Part shown: piece by piece, positions 34,787 through 43,773 of the stretch
Layout of the letters: each line of letters begins with the position of its first letter
How positions within the stretch are numbered: the stretch's first letter is position 1
DNA from: CAYJPV01 sp964372095
GTDB taxonomy: Bacteria > Acidobacteriota > Vicinamibacteria > Vicinamibacterales > JAKQTR01
NCBI GenBank assembly: GCA_964372095.1
Contig: CAYJPV010000006.1
Span: forward strand, 1-64,000
Length of the DNA: 64,000 nucleotides
Direction: 5' to 3'
Notes under the pieces: generated by a model
Database searches by the model: none
Told to the model about the DNA's origin: nothing
What the model saw: only the letters and a program-made list of their open reading frames with translations
Position numbers and translations under genes: made by a program

Positions 34787-35209
34787 TTAGGGCAAATGCA
34801 AAAGGGGCCTGGCCCCTTTTTCGGTCCGGGACGGGTCGAACGTCTGCCGGGTCTCGTCGCTGAGGAGCACCCACATCGCGTAGCTGGCCAGAGCCGTGCC
34901 GAAGGGCAGGAAAAACAGGTTGAGCACGGAGAGCACCAGCGCCACGGGGCGAGCCCAGGGTTTCCGGCCGCGCAGGCCTATCCCGTTGGAGATGTGTACA
35001 CCTCCCCACGCCAGTGCCGCGAACGCGAACAGGAAGAACACCGCCGTCGTGAACCCGGCACCAAGGCCGGTGGCCGGCGAGCCGGGTTCGGCCGTCAGCA
35101 TGACCGCAAGCGCGCCCAGCGCCTGGATCAGGATTGACAGGCCGGCCACGAGCGCCAGCGCCCCCCAGATCCTGTGCAGCCGCGCCAGCAGGTCGATATG
35201 TCGGACCAT
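34787..35209 (-). CDS. Four-helix membrane protein, unknown
   Basis: The 140-residue protein has about four hydrophobic segments (residues 12-35, 50-72, 78-100 and 104-122) and starts MVRHIDLLARLHRIWGALAL. I recognise no function. The last ~10 residues (KGARPLLHLP) are encoded by copy 2 of the palindromic repeat, so the natural C terminus may have been replaced when the repeat arrived. It is divergent from the BACON/Ig protein gene. Confidence 0.65.
   Translation of the reverse strand: MVRHIDLLARLHRIWGALALVAGLSILIQALGALAVMLTAEPGSPATGLGAGFTTAVFFLFAFAALAWGGVHISNGIGLRGRKPWARPVALVLSVLNLFFLPFGTALASYAMWVLLSDETRQTFDPSRTEKGARPLLHLP
34800..34821. repeat. G4/C4 palindromic repeat, copy 2
   Basis: AAAAGGGGC and GCCCCTTTT arms are separated by only CTG, making a 9-bp perfect stem. 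This copy is 102 bp from copy 1 and lies inside the 3' end of the convergent membrane-protein gene. Confidence 0.65.
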
Positions 35210-35286
35210 GGTTTCGTAGGCCAATACCGCGCAACGGGCGCTTACATGCGCCGCAGGCATCGCGTGGTAGTATTCTGCCACTATCG

Positions 35287-36300
35287 ATGAGGAACACACT
35301 CGCTGTTTTGCTGCTGCTGTTGCCGACCTGGGCCGTGGCCCAGCCTCCCTCCCTGCGCCTCGCGGCGCCGGCGGGCTCCACGGAGGTTCTCGAGTCGACG
35401 GTGACGATCGACTCGCCCGCATCGGGGCCGACCGAGTGGTTCGCCAAGGCCGATCAACGATGGGTCACGGTCGAACCCCGGACGGGCATGACACCGACGA
35501 AAGTGACGATCCGGGCGAATCCGTCAGGGCTGGCCGTCGGGCTGCAGCGTGCCGTGCTGCGGTTCGTGGATGACGCCGGGGACGACATGCTGGTCGTGCC
35601 CGTCACGCTCGCGATCGGCCAGGTGGCACCGGTGGAAGCGGCGCCGGCAGGAACGGTCGCGCAGCCGGCGCCGCGCCCCGCGGCACCGGCCAGCGGATCG
35701 CCCGCGACACAATTGCCGGACGCAGGCAGCCCGCTTTCAGTCGCCATCGACGCGCTGCCGCCGGCAACCCGGAACCTGCCCTACAGCCAGGCGATCCCGA
35801 TCAAAGGCGGCAAACCTCCGTACAACGTCCAGATTGTGGACGGCCGCCTGCCGATGGGTATCACGCTGAACAACGGCGCGCTCAGCGGCGCCACCCGGTT
35901 CCCCGGCACCTACCCGCTCGCCGTTGCGGTGACCGACTCCTCGTCACCTCCGCAGAGGGTCACCCAGACGCTCGTGCTGCGCGTCATCATCATCTATCAG
36001 GGAACCGCGCTGAGCGTGTCACCCCCCAGCCTGGCGCTGGTCGTATCCGGCAGCCAGCCGTCCGATGTCGCCCGCGTTGGGGTGGCCAGCGGCACGCAGG
36101 CCCTCGGCTGGGTCGTCAGCAGCGATCAGCCATGGATGCATCTCACTCCCGGGAAGGGCATGGCGCCGGGAGTCTTCCAGGTGTCGGTTGACGCCAGAAG
36201 CCTGGATCCGGGCACTTACGTCGGCACGATCACCGTCACCATGGACGGCGCCCCCAATAGCCCGATGCGCATTCCCGTGCAGGTGACGGTCAGGAAGTAG
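35287..36300 (+). CDS. Secreted BACON / putative-Ig domain protein
   Basis: A signal peptide (residues 1-18, ending WAVAQ) precedes a BACON-type beta-sandwich (about 20-115, with WFAKADQRWVTVEPRTGMTP). A Pro/Ala-rich linker and a He_PIG-type putative Ig domain follow (about 160-235, GGKPPYNVQIVDGRLPMGIT). A second BACON domain covers about 245-337 (DQPWMHLTPGKGMAPGVFQV). Such domains mediate carbohydrate or protein binding on surface proteins; there is no catalytic domain. It is 337 residues long and probably periplasmic or surface-exposed. Confidence 0.82.
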   Translation: MRNTLAVLLLLLPTWAVAQPPSLRLAAPAGSTEVLESTVTIDSPASGPTEWFAKADQRWVTVEPRTGMTPTKVTIRANPSGLAVGLQRAVLRFVDDAGDDMLVVPVTLAIGQVAPVEAAPAGTVAQPAPRPAAPASGSPATQLPDAGSPLSVAIDALPPATRNLPYSQAIPIKGGKPPYNVQIVDGRLPMGITLNNGALSGATRFPGTYPLAVAVTDSSSPPQRVTQTLVLRVIIIYQGTALSVSPPSLALVVSGSQPSDVARVGVASGTQALGWVVSSDQPWMHLTPGKGMAPGVFQVSVDARSLDPGTYVGTITVTMDGAPNSPMRIPVQVTVRK

Positions 36301-36311
36301 GCGGAGGCCAC

Positions 36312-36488
36312 GTGTCCAAGAGGGTGGAATGCCCGATGTGCGGAGAGTCGATGCGCCTGAAGGTGCGCGAGACGAACGACCGCATTCCCGGGCACCCGCA
36401 GACGGTCAAGCGGGTTGTGCGCGAGTGGGTCTGCCCGGGATGTGACTACTACGAAGAAGAGGGTACGCGGCAGGAACAGGGCCGCTGA
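36312..36488 (+). CDS. Small zinc-ribbon protein (58 residues)
   Basis: A GTG start 11 nt after the BACON gene opens a 58-residue frame with CPMCG near residue 7 and CPGCDYYEEE near residue 41. This is a four-Cys zinc-ribbon pattern separated by a basic stretch. The conserved double CxxC and tight spacing support a real gene. Function is unknown; nucleic-acid or protein binding is typical of such ribbons. Confidence 0.65.
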   Translation: MSKRVECPMCGESMRLKVRETNDRIPGHPQTVKRVVREWVCPGCDYYEEEGTRQEQGR

Positions 36489-36536
36489 CCGGCAAGCAGC
36501 TGAAGCACAAACAGGGTGGACACGCCGGGAACCCGC

Positions 36537-36758
36537 CTAGCGGGCTCCCAGCACCAGCAGGATCTCCCGTCGGGTTTCTTCGTCGAACTGGTCGAACGGC
36601 AACGCCGTATCGCACTCGTCACACAGCACTTCGAAGACGGCCGGACGGTTCTCTTCGGCAACTTCAGCGCCCTTGCCCTCGATATGCACGACGTGCATCT
36701 GGAGCGTCTTGACGAGGAAACTGCGGCTGTTCCCGCAGGATGGACATGCTGCTGACAT
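36537..36758 (-). CDS. Small zinc-ribbon protein (73 residues)
   Basis: The frame starts ACPSCGNSRSFLVKTLQMHV and carries a second Cys pair in LCDECD (about residue 46), giving a four-Cys zinc ribbon with an acidic C-terminal helix (FDQFDEETRREILLVLG). The ATG at 36758 has AAGGAG 7 nt upstream. It is convergent with the other small ribbon gene 48 bp away. No function can be named. Confidence 0.72.
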   Translation of the reverse strand: MSAACPSCGNSRSFLVKTLQMHVVHIEGKGAEVAEENRPAVFEVLCDECDTALPFDQFDEETRREILLVLGAR

Positions 36759-37050
36759 GATGTTCTCCTTCACGCCAGCGAACGCGTTCACATCGCCGAC
36801 ATGCCCTTGCATTGTATGGAATGGCCGGTACCGGACGCAATCACGAACTTGCGGCCACGCGACGGGCACCGCACACCAGGCTCGTGGTTCAGGCCCCTGG
36901 ACTCCTGGCGCCGCGGGACCGGGCGGGATTCCGCGTCCTGCCGGGCGCAACTGAAGGACGGACCGGCGCGTCTAAACGGACAGGGACGCGAGAGGGCAAC
37001 GTGCCGCCGATTCGTGAAGATCGAGGCAGGAGCCGATTACGTGGCCCAGA
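36759..37050. other. Intergenic region without a recognisable gene
   Basis: This stretch of about 290 bp contains several open frames but none with family character or a good ribosome site. No strong repeat or hairpin was seen in it. Confidence 0.4.
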
Positions 37051-37341
37051 ATGATGTTTGACGAAAGCACGATGATGATTGCCCCGAGAGTCGCAACGCC
37101 GGGCGGCACGCAGACCGCGTTCGAGTTTGAGGACCTGGAGTCCTTCGCCTGCGGCTGTGTGGCGGCCCGGTTCCGCGTGCTCCCCTGGTCCGGGCACCTG
37201 GTGAGGGTCGAAGCCAAGGGCACGTACTGCCCCTTCGATTCCCACAAACCAGGCGCCATCGTCGGACTGGGCATCAGGTCCGACGCCTTGTCGTCCGACG
37301 AGAGCAGCGACATCCTCCCCGATCGCGACGACGACCAATAG
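37051..37341 (+). CDS. Hypothetical protein (96 residues)
   Basis: The frame encodes a mixed alpha/beta-looking acidic protein without signal peptide, with a CGC pair near residue 35 and an acidic tail (SSDESSDILPDRDDDQ). No family is recognised and the ribosome site is poor. It is convergent with addA, 38 bp away. Confidence 0.4.
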   Translation: MMFDESTMMIAPRVATPGGTQTAFEFEDLESFACGCVAARFRVLPWSGHLVRVEAKGTYCPFDSHKPGAIVGLGIRSDALSSDESSDILPDRDDDQ

Positions 37342-37379
37342 AAACGGGGCCAGAACCGGGATGACGAAACCGCCCCTCG

Positions 37380-40300
37380 TCACCCCTGCCCGTACACCAG
37401 CATCCCGGTGACCGCACGCCCCGGAAACGCCAGCCTGGCTGCCTCTTCGTAGACCGTCAACTGCGACTGGTCTCCGGGCTGCGGCCGCCCCGTCTTGAAG
37501 TCCACGATCACGACATCGCCGGACGGACAGTCGGCGAGGCAGTCGATCACCCCGCGGACGACGACGGCCCCCGTCCCTTCGCCGACGGACGCGGGTGCAT
37601 CAGCGCGGTCGCGCCGCAGGCTGAAGGGCACCTCGTAATGACACGTGCACGCGTCGAGCACGCGCCGCACGTCGGCCCGGGCACGCAGCGCGAGGAACAG
37701 CGCGACCGCGTCGTCTATCACGCGTTCGGCGTCGTCGGCCGCGTATCGTTCGTCGTCGGTCAACAACCGCGCCGCGCGCACGCGCCAGTCGGCGCCCTGT
37801 TCGCCGGCGGCCGGGGCCTCCGGTGTCCCATCCCGCCCACCTGTCGCAGCACCGGCGAACTGGAACAGCCGGTGCACCAGTCGCCCAGCCAGCAACCGGT
37901 CGGGACCGCCACCCCCGGACGAGGATCCGGCGCGGCCCGCGGCCTCGCGCAGGGCCGTCACGGCAAGCCTGACTGGCACGTCGGCATCGGCCACCGGGGC
38001 ATAGTCTTCGGGAGGCGGCTGAACGGGCGATACGGCCGGCGCGGGAACGGGCTTCCCGTCTGGCGCGGCGGCGTCCACGGGACACGTCGCGAACACATGG
38101 ACGTGCCCGGCAGGGCCGGTCCAGTCCACCAGGCGGCGTCCGCCATCCTGGCCAGCGGCCCGTTCGAACAACGCGTGGAGGCCGGGCGGGCAGACGGAAG
38201 CCAGGCTCCCTCGTGCGGGTCGCATACGCCCGTCCCTGGCGACGGCCGAGAGGTAGAGCCGGTCTCGTCCGCGGGTCAACGCCACGTAGAGCAGCCGCTT
38301 GGTCTCCTCAGCGTCACGGTTCGTGGCGTCATCATCGTACTCGGTGTGAAAGTCGCCCACCGCCACGGCGTCGTCCGCCTCCCCGTACGCCGAAACCCTG
38401 ACGGGCGCGGCCTGGCCTCCTGTCCCCTGTTCCAGGTTCACCACGAACACCACCGGGAACTCGAGTCCCTTGGACGCATGCACCGTCATCAGGTTCACCG
38501 CGTTCAGGGCATCCACGACAGCATTCGATTCGTCTCCCGCCGACAACCTGTCGACGTGGTCGGCCAGGCGCGCCAGCGTCAGGTAGCCGCGGTTCTGGAT
38601 GCGCCGGACGAGCCCCCGGATCTTCTTGACGTTCTCGCGGGCCTGCACGAGCCGCGGCCCTTTCCACTCGAAGGCGTACGCCGTGTCTTCAAGGATGCGG
38701 TCGAGCAACTCGGCCGGCGGCACGGTATCGGCCAGGGACAGCCAGACCGACACGGCCTGCCGCGTCTGCACCAGCACGGCGCGGTCTTCGTCGTCGAGGG
38801 CGACGGCCGATGCCGGCCACGCTCCGACCAGCGCTTTGGCAATCTCCGGCGCGAGCGCCTGCAACGCCGGATCTGACAGGCGCACGACACGCGACCGCAA
38901 CAGCGCCGCGGCCCTCAGGTCCGACTGCGGGTCCGCCAGGAACCGCACCAGGGCCACGATGTCCTTGATCTCGTCTGCGTCGAAAAAGCCGAGCCCCTTG
39001 TACACATAGGTCGGAATCCCACGGGCATCGAGCGCACGCTCGAAAGCCCGGTGGCTCTCGCGGGATCGGAAGAGAATCGCGATGTCACCCGGCTCGGCCT
39101 GCCGGCGCGTGCCGGCAATCCGATCCCTCACCACCGCCGTGCGGAGCAGGCGTTCAATCTCCAACGCAATGGCATCGGCGCATGCCTCTGCGGACGGGGC
39201 CACGGCAAGGCCCAGAACCGCGTCCGTCACCACCTCGTCGGCGCTGTCCTCGAGGGGGAACTGATCGCGCCCGTCGTACCGAAACGCATCGGAGCGTTCG
39301 GGCTGCTTGGCGACTCCCTCGAACAGGTCGTTCACGAACGCGAGAATCTGCGGCACCGACCTGAAGCTGTGGGTAATCGTCTGCACGGGCTGGCTGTCGG
39401 GCCGCAGCAGCGCGATCATCGCCGCGGCTTCGTCAAGCAGGGCGACGTCGGCGTCCCTGAACCCGTAGATCGACTGCTTGCGGTCCCCGACGATGAAGAT
39501 TGAAGGCGGAATGGCGTCGTGGGCCGGGCCGAACCCTTCTCCCCACGCCCGCACGAGCTGCGCCACCAGTTCCCACTGCGCGCGAGACGTGTCCTGGAAC
39601 TCGTCCACCAGCACATGGTGGTAGCGGGCCTCGAGCAGGTAGCGGCTTCGGGCAAACTCGTCCATGTTCCCGAGCAGGAGCCGTGCCCTGTACAGCAGTT
39701 CCGCGAAGTCCAGCAACCCGTGACGTTCGAGGGTCCGGCGATACTGCGCGGTGGCAATCGCAAACACCTGCCGGACGGCGCGCGACAGCAGCACGTTCAG
39801 GTCGCGCCGCAGCGCACGGATCGCGTCGTCCACCACGGGAGCGGCGTCGGTGACGAGTTTCCAGTGATCCCGCGCCGCCGCCTTCGATCGGTGGAAGGCC
39901 TTGAACTCAGGCGGCGTGACCTTGCGCGGCGTGCGCCCCTTGGTGAAGAAGTACCCGCGCAGCCGGTCCAGCAGGCCGCGCAGGGCCGCGGGCGGGTACG
40001 GATCGGCTGCTGGCGCGGCAGCCGCGACCAGCGCGCGCACCTCGCGCGCCAGCAGATCGAACGCCGGGTGACCCGACGGACCACTGGCGAGAAACGTATC
40101 GAGGCCGCCCGGGATCGACGACAACGCCCCCGCCAGGCGCACGGCGCCCTGCCGGCACGCGGACTCGACGGTCAGGTCCGCCGGGCCGGCGGACAACGCG
40201 CGGTCCAGCGCGTCGTCGGCCACGAGCCGCCGGTCGAGCAGGGCCGCGAGCCCCGCCCGCAGCCGCCGTTCGCCGAGTTGCGCGAACAGCAGGGCCACAT

Positions 40301-40811
40301 CCTCATCGTTGGTTGCCCGTGCGCGGCAGATGCGCATCGCCCGGTCGAGCGCCTCGTCGATCAGCCTGGGCACGGCCGTTTCGTCGGCCACGTCGAATCC
40401 GGGATCGAGATCGGCCTCGAGCGGGAATTCCCGCAACAACGCCAGGCAGAACGCATCAATGGTGCTGATGGCGATCTCGTTCAGCCGATCGCGCAGGTCG
40501 CGCCAGCGCGCGGCGTCTTCGGGCGAGCGGCTCGAGGCCTCCCGCAGCGTGTCCACAATGCGCTCGCGCATTTCGGCAGCCGCCTTGCGCGTGAACGTCA
40601 TGGCCAGGATATTGAGCGGCTCGACGCCGGCCCGCAGCAGGTTGACGTAGCGGTCGACGAGGACACGGGTCTTGCCCGTACCGGCGGACGCTTCGAGCAC
40701 GACGTTGTGCGCCGGATCCACGGCCGCGCGGCGAGCCGCCTCGTCACGCAGGGGACGGCGCGCCGCCGGAAGCGGTTCGTCACCGAACGGCAGGCGCAGG
40801 TTATTCCCCAT
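37380..40811 (-). CDS. addA: AddA-type helicase-nuclease subunit
   Basis: AddA with AddB processes double-strand breaks for RecA-dependent repair. The UvrD-type motor motifs are complete: Walker A EASAGTGKTRVL (residues 40-51), VDEFQDTSRAQWEL, GDRKQSIYGFRD, MTVHASKGLEFPVVFV and LYVALTRGRDRLYLS. The C terminus holds a PD-(D/E)XK nuclease with GRLVHRLF, GVIDCLAD, VIVDFKTG and a final Q-x3-Y. It is 1143 residues from the ATG at 40811, which overlaps the end of addB by 11 nt. The frame remains open upstream, but that part is a shadow of addB. Confidence 0.93.
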   Translation of the reverse strand: MGNNLRLPFGDEPLPAARRPLRDEAARRAAVDPAHNVVLEASAGTGKTRVLVDRYVNLLRAGVEPLNILAMTFTRKAAAEMRERIVDTLREASSRSPEDAARWRDLRDRLNEIAISTIDAFCLALLREFPLEADLDPGFDVADETAVPRLIDEALDRAMRICRARATNDEDVALLFAQLGERRLRAGLAALLDRRLVADDALDRALSAGPADLTVESACRQGAVRLAGALSSIPGGLDTFLASGPSGHPAFDLLAREVRALVAAAAPAADPYPPAALRGLLDRLRGYFFTKGRTPRKVTPPEFKAFHRSKAAARDHWKLVTDAAPVVDDAIRALRRDLNVLLSRAVRQVFAIATAQYRRTLERHGLLDFAELLYRARLLLGNMDEFARSRYLLEARYHHVLVDEFQDTSRAQWELVAQLVRAWGEGFGPAHDAIPPSIFIVGDRKQSIYGFRDADVALLDEAAAMIALLRPDSQPVQTITHSFRSVPQILAFVNDLFEGVAKQPERSDAFRYDGRDQFPLEDSADEVVTDAVLGLAVAPSAEACADAIALEIERLLRTAVVRDRIAGTRRQAEPGDIAILFRSRESHRAFERALDARGIPTYVYKGLGFFDADEIKDIVALVRFLADPQSDLRAAALLRSRVVRLSDPALQALAPEIAKALVGAWPASAVALDDEDRAVLVQTRQAVSVWLSLADTVPPAELLDRILEDTAYAFEWKGPRLVQARENVKKIRGLVRRIQNRGYLTLARLADHVDRLSAGDESNAVVDALNAVNLMTVHASKGLEFPVVFVVNLEQGTGGQAAPVRVSAYGEADDAVAVGDFHTEYDDDATNRDAEETKRLLYVALTRGRDRLYLSAVARDGRMRPARGSLASVCPPGLHALFERAAGQDGGRRLVDWTGPAGHVHVFATCPVDAAAPDGKPVPAPAVSPVQPPPEDYAPVADADVPVRLAVTALREAAGRAGSSSGGGGPDRLLAGRLVHRLFQFAGAATGGRDGTPEAPAAGEQGADWRVRAARLLTDDERYAADDAERVIDDAVALFLALRARADVRRVLDACTCHYEVPFSLRRDRADAPASVGEGTGAVVVRGVIDCLADCPSGDVVIVDFKTGRPQPGDQSQLTVYEEAARLAFPGRAVTGMLVYGQG

Positions 40812-43773
40812 CGACGTAGTCCTTCCGGCACACGCTCGCGAAGGGACAATAGGTGCACCGGTGCTTCTGCCGGGGCTGGGGGGGAAACTCGCCGCGTTCG
40901 ATGCGGTCGACCGCATCGACGAGCCGCGCTTCGCCCTCCGCCAGCACCTCATCGAGTTTGTCGGCGTCTGCGGCCAACGGGCGGTAATACGGCGCCTTGC
41001 CGAACGCCACGTACGCGGCCTCGGACGCGCGCCACGAACGGCCAAGCCGTCCGTCCAGGCGCGCCCGGGCAGCGGCCGCGTACGCGGGTAACTGCACGGC
41101 GGCCTTCAGGTCAGGCGGCTTCGACAGCTTGTAGTCGAAGACCCGGAAGGTCCCGTCGCCGAGCAGGTCGATACGGTCCGCGACGGCCCTCAATGCCACA
41201 CGCCTGACGCCCGCAGGCGTACGCACGTCGGCCTCGCCGTTCAGGGAGAATTCGAGCAGCCGTTCCACAACGTCTCCACGACGTTCGGCTTCCAGTCCCA
41301 GCACGATGTCGCCGAGGCCCGGGGCCACCGGCGACCCGAGAAACCGCACGCGCTCGATGGCCGCGTCGCCGTCGGGCATGGTCGCGAGTTTCGACTCGAC
41401 GGCAGCCGTGAACACACGCCTGGCTTCCGGCAGGTTGTCGGGTACGACAGCCGCGTGCCCGGCGTCCTGCCACTCTCTGAAGAAGGTCTCGAACACCTCG
41501 TGGAGCAGGCGTCCCTGCATTCTCGGACTGAGGCCTTCCTCATCATCCGGTTCTTCGCGAATCCGCAACACCTGTTCCGCGAAGAACACGAACGGGCAGT
41601 CGACGAACCGGTCCAGCGAGCTCACCTTGTACGCCGTCAGTCCGGCAGGCTGCGCGCGGCCGTGAAAACGGGAATCCGACGCTGCGGTGCGCGACTGCCG
41701 CAGGGCGAGCCACGAAGCGGTCGGGCCGCCCAGCCCGTGAGCCGCGGCAGGCTCGGACGTCAGGGCTTCGTACGTGAAGATCGTCGCCGTCGGCGCGGGC
41801 GAATCACGACGCACGGCGAGGCCCGACTCGGCCAGGTCCTCGAGAAACGGCGACGGCTCGACGATCGCGTCGTCCTCGAGGGTGAACGCGGACACCGCCA
41901 CGCGGGCGGACGGCAACCGGAGCAGGTCTCCGAAGGCGGCGCGTTCGGCCGCACGGCTGTCCGCATCCTCGGGCCAGCCCAGGTCTTTGAGCATCGATGC
42001 CGGGAAGAAGATGCTGCGCCGCGACGACTCGGGCCACTCGCGCTGCGTGACGCCCACCAGGTACACCGTGTCGAAGTCGCCAAACCGGGCCGCATGGGCA
42101 TCAGTGAGGATCGTGCCCGAACCGCCGAGGTGCGGCGAGAACGTCTGGCGTTCAATCCACCGATGGAGTGCGGACGCGGTATCGTCCAGCGAGCGCGGCG
42201 TGTCGTCGAACGCCCGGCAGGCGTCGCGCAGGCTCGCGAGCGTGGCCAGGATGGCCCCCCGGGCCCGCAGGTGACGCGACCGCACGCCCACGTCCACCGG
42301 CGGGCGACCACTGTGCCGCACGAAGAACGCGCGCAGGGTCTCGAGTTGTGCGGACGGAGCACCGTCACCCGCCAGCGGCGCCAGTTCCGCGATTATCGTC
42401 GAGAGCGTCGCCCCTGCCCTGGCCAGGGACGCCATCCGAGACGTCCGGCCATTCGGATCGGCGTCCTGCCGGGCCGCAACCCAACCGGCGGCGAGGCGCG
42501 AGAGCGTCTCCGCGCCACCGAGAAACCGCAGGTCGCTCAGTTCGCGATCCAGACCGGCGACATCGTTGACCGTCAGGGTCTCCCCGCCGATATCCCAGCG
42601 GTAATGCGGCGACCGGAGCAGCGCCACGATGGACGAGCGCGTATACGACGTCCCGACAAGTTCGATGACGAGGTCGATTGCCGCCGCGGATGGCTCCGAC
42701 GCCAGCGGCAGCGCATCCACCGCTTCGTACGGCACGCCGGCAGCGGCGAAGGTCCGGCGCGCCAGATAGACGTAGGGCAGAGGCCGCTTGAAGACGACGG
42801 CCGTGCGCCCGATGGAGGCGCCCGGCGCCGTTCGCGCCGAAACCTTGACTCGTCGGACAATCCAGGCCAGTTCGTCCTCGCGATCCCGGTGCTGGTGAAA
42901 CAGCGTGTCCGGTTCGCCGCCCGGCGCGTCGAGCACGGGCCACGGTTCCGTGACGGTGTCGCCCATCGACGCTGGCACGGGTTCGTCCATCCCCGGCAGG
43001 TGATCGCGCAGGCGCTGCAGCAGGCCGGCGGCCAGCGCCCGGTCAGTCGCGACGATGTCGAGGGCGGTGAGGCCGGGGAGGCGGGCCAGGAGGTCGAAGT
43101 CGGCGGCCCAGAGGCCATGAGGGTCGGCGGCCCGATCCCCCACCGCGACCACGACACGGCGGAGCGGCAGTTCGGGCAGCGCGAGCAGGAGGTCGCGCAT
43201 CCCGTGTTCGTCGGTCCGGCCGGCAGCGGTCAGGCGCAGCTCGTATTCGCGGAATGCCGCCACCATGAAACGCGCCTGGGCCAGCATGCGCGCGGCCCCG
43301 AGATCTTCGTCGGCATCGCGCTCGAAACGGCCGACCGCCAGACGCTCGAAGTCGTCAACCGTCTTCAGTTGCCGACGGCAGGAATCGTAGAAGGCCAGCA
43401 TCTCGCCGACCAGCGCGGTCCGGACGCTGAACGGCGGAACGGCACCGCCGGCGATCGCGGCCCGCGCCGCCGCGGCCAGCATCACCTCGCGTTCGTGCGG
43501 CGACAAGAGCGGCGGGGCGCCGGGCACATGATGGAAGAGCCACGTGATCCAGTCGCCGCGCGTCAGCAGGTGCGGCAGGACGACCACCGCGTGCGGAGGG
43601 GCCGCCTGCTCCATGCCCCGCCGCAGCTGCTCGGCAGAAGCGTGGGTGGGCACGATGATCGCCGTGCGTCTGATGTCGCCCACGTCGCGGGACGCGGCGC
43701 AGTCCAGCAGGAATCGGCGCGCCTCGCGCAGCGACGGTAGGCGCACGAGGCGAGTCGCGCGTGGCGTCGTCAC
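40801..43773 (-). CDS. addB: AddB-type nuclease subunit
   Basis: This 990-residue partner of AddA has a degenerate helicase fold with no clear Walker A and a C-terminal PD-(D/E)XK nuclease (DRIDLLGDGTFRVFDYKLSK). Four Cys consistent with an AddB iron-sulfur cluster are present: one in DRFVDCPFVFF and three in HRCTYCPFASVC at the end. The GTG start overlaps the stop of the preceding gene (GTGA). The gene order, secreted protein then addB then addA, indicates one operon. Confidence 0.9.
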   Translation of the reverse strand: MTTPRATRLVRLPSLREARRFLLDCAASRDVGDIRRTAIIVPTHASAEQLRRGMEQAAPPHAVVVLPHLLTRGDWITWLFHHVPGAPPLLSPHEREVMLAAAARAAIAGGAVPPFSVRTALVGEMLAFYDSCRRQLKTVDDFERLAVGRFERDADEDLGAARMLAQARFMVAAFREYELRLTAAGRTDEHGMRDLLLALPELPLRRVVVAVGDRAADPHGLWAADFDLLARLPGLTALDIVATDRALAAGLLQRLRDHLPGMDEPVPASMGDTVTEPWPVLDAPGGEPDTLFHQHRDREDELAWIVRRVKVSARTAPGASIGRTAVVFKRPLPYVYLARRTFAAAGVPYEAVDALPLASEPSAAAIDLVIELVGTSYTRSSIVALLRSPHYRWDIGGETLTVNDVAGLDRELSDLRFLGGAETLSRLAAGWVAARQDADPNGRTSRMASLARAGATLSTIIAELAPLAGDGAPSAQLETLRAFFVRHSGRPPVDVGVRSRHLRARGAILATLASLRDACRAFDDTPRSLDDTASALHRWIERQTFSPHLGGSGTILTDAHAARFGDFDTVYLVGVTQREWPESSRRSIFFPASMLKDLGWPEDADSRAAERAAFGDLLRLPSARVAVSAFTLEDDAIVEPSPFLEDLAESGLAVRRDSPAPTATIFTYEALTSEPAAAHGLGGPTASWLALRQSRTAASDSRFHGRAQPAGLTAYKVSSLDRFVDCPFVFFAEQVLRIREEPDDEEGLSPRMQGRLLHEVFETFFREWQDAGHAAVVPDNLPEARRVFTAAVESKLATMPDGDAAIERVRFLGSPVAPGLGDIVLGLEAERRGDVVERLLEFSLNGEADVRTPAGVRRVALRAVADRIDLLGDGTFRVFDYKLSKPPDLKAAVQLPAYAAAARARLDGRLGRSWRASEAAYVAFGKAPYYRPLAADADKLDEVLAEGEARLVDAVDRIERGEFPPQPRQKHRCTYCPFASVCRKDYVDGE

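Noticed and set aside
34698..34821. CRISPR repeats
   Set aside because: Only two palindromic copies with no spacer pattern and no cas genes.
36801..37061. Small plus-strand frames between the zinc-ribbon gene and the 37051 gene
   Set aside because: They overlap each other in different frames, lack ribosome sites and have no protein-like features.
41455..43740. 761-residue plus-strand open frame opposite addB
   Set aside because: The opposite strand encodes AddB with nuclease and Cys motifs; the plus-strand product has no recognisable domain.
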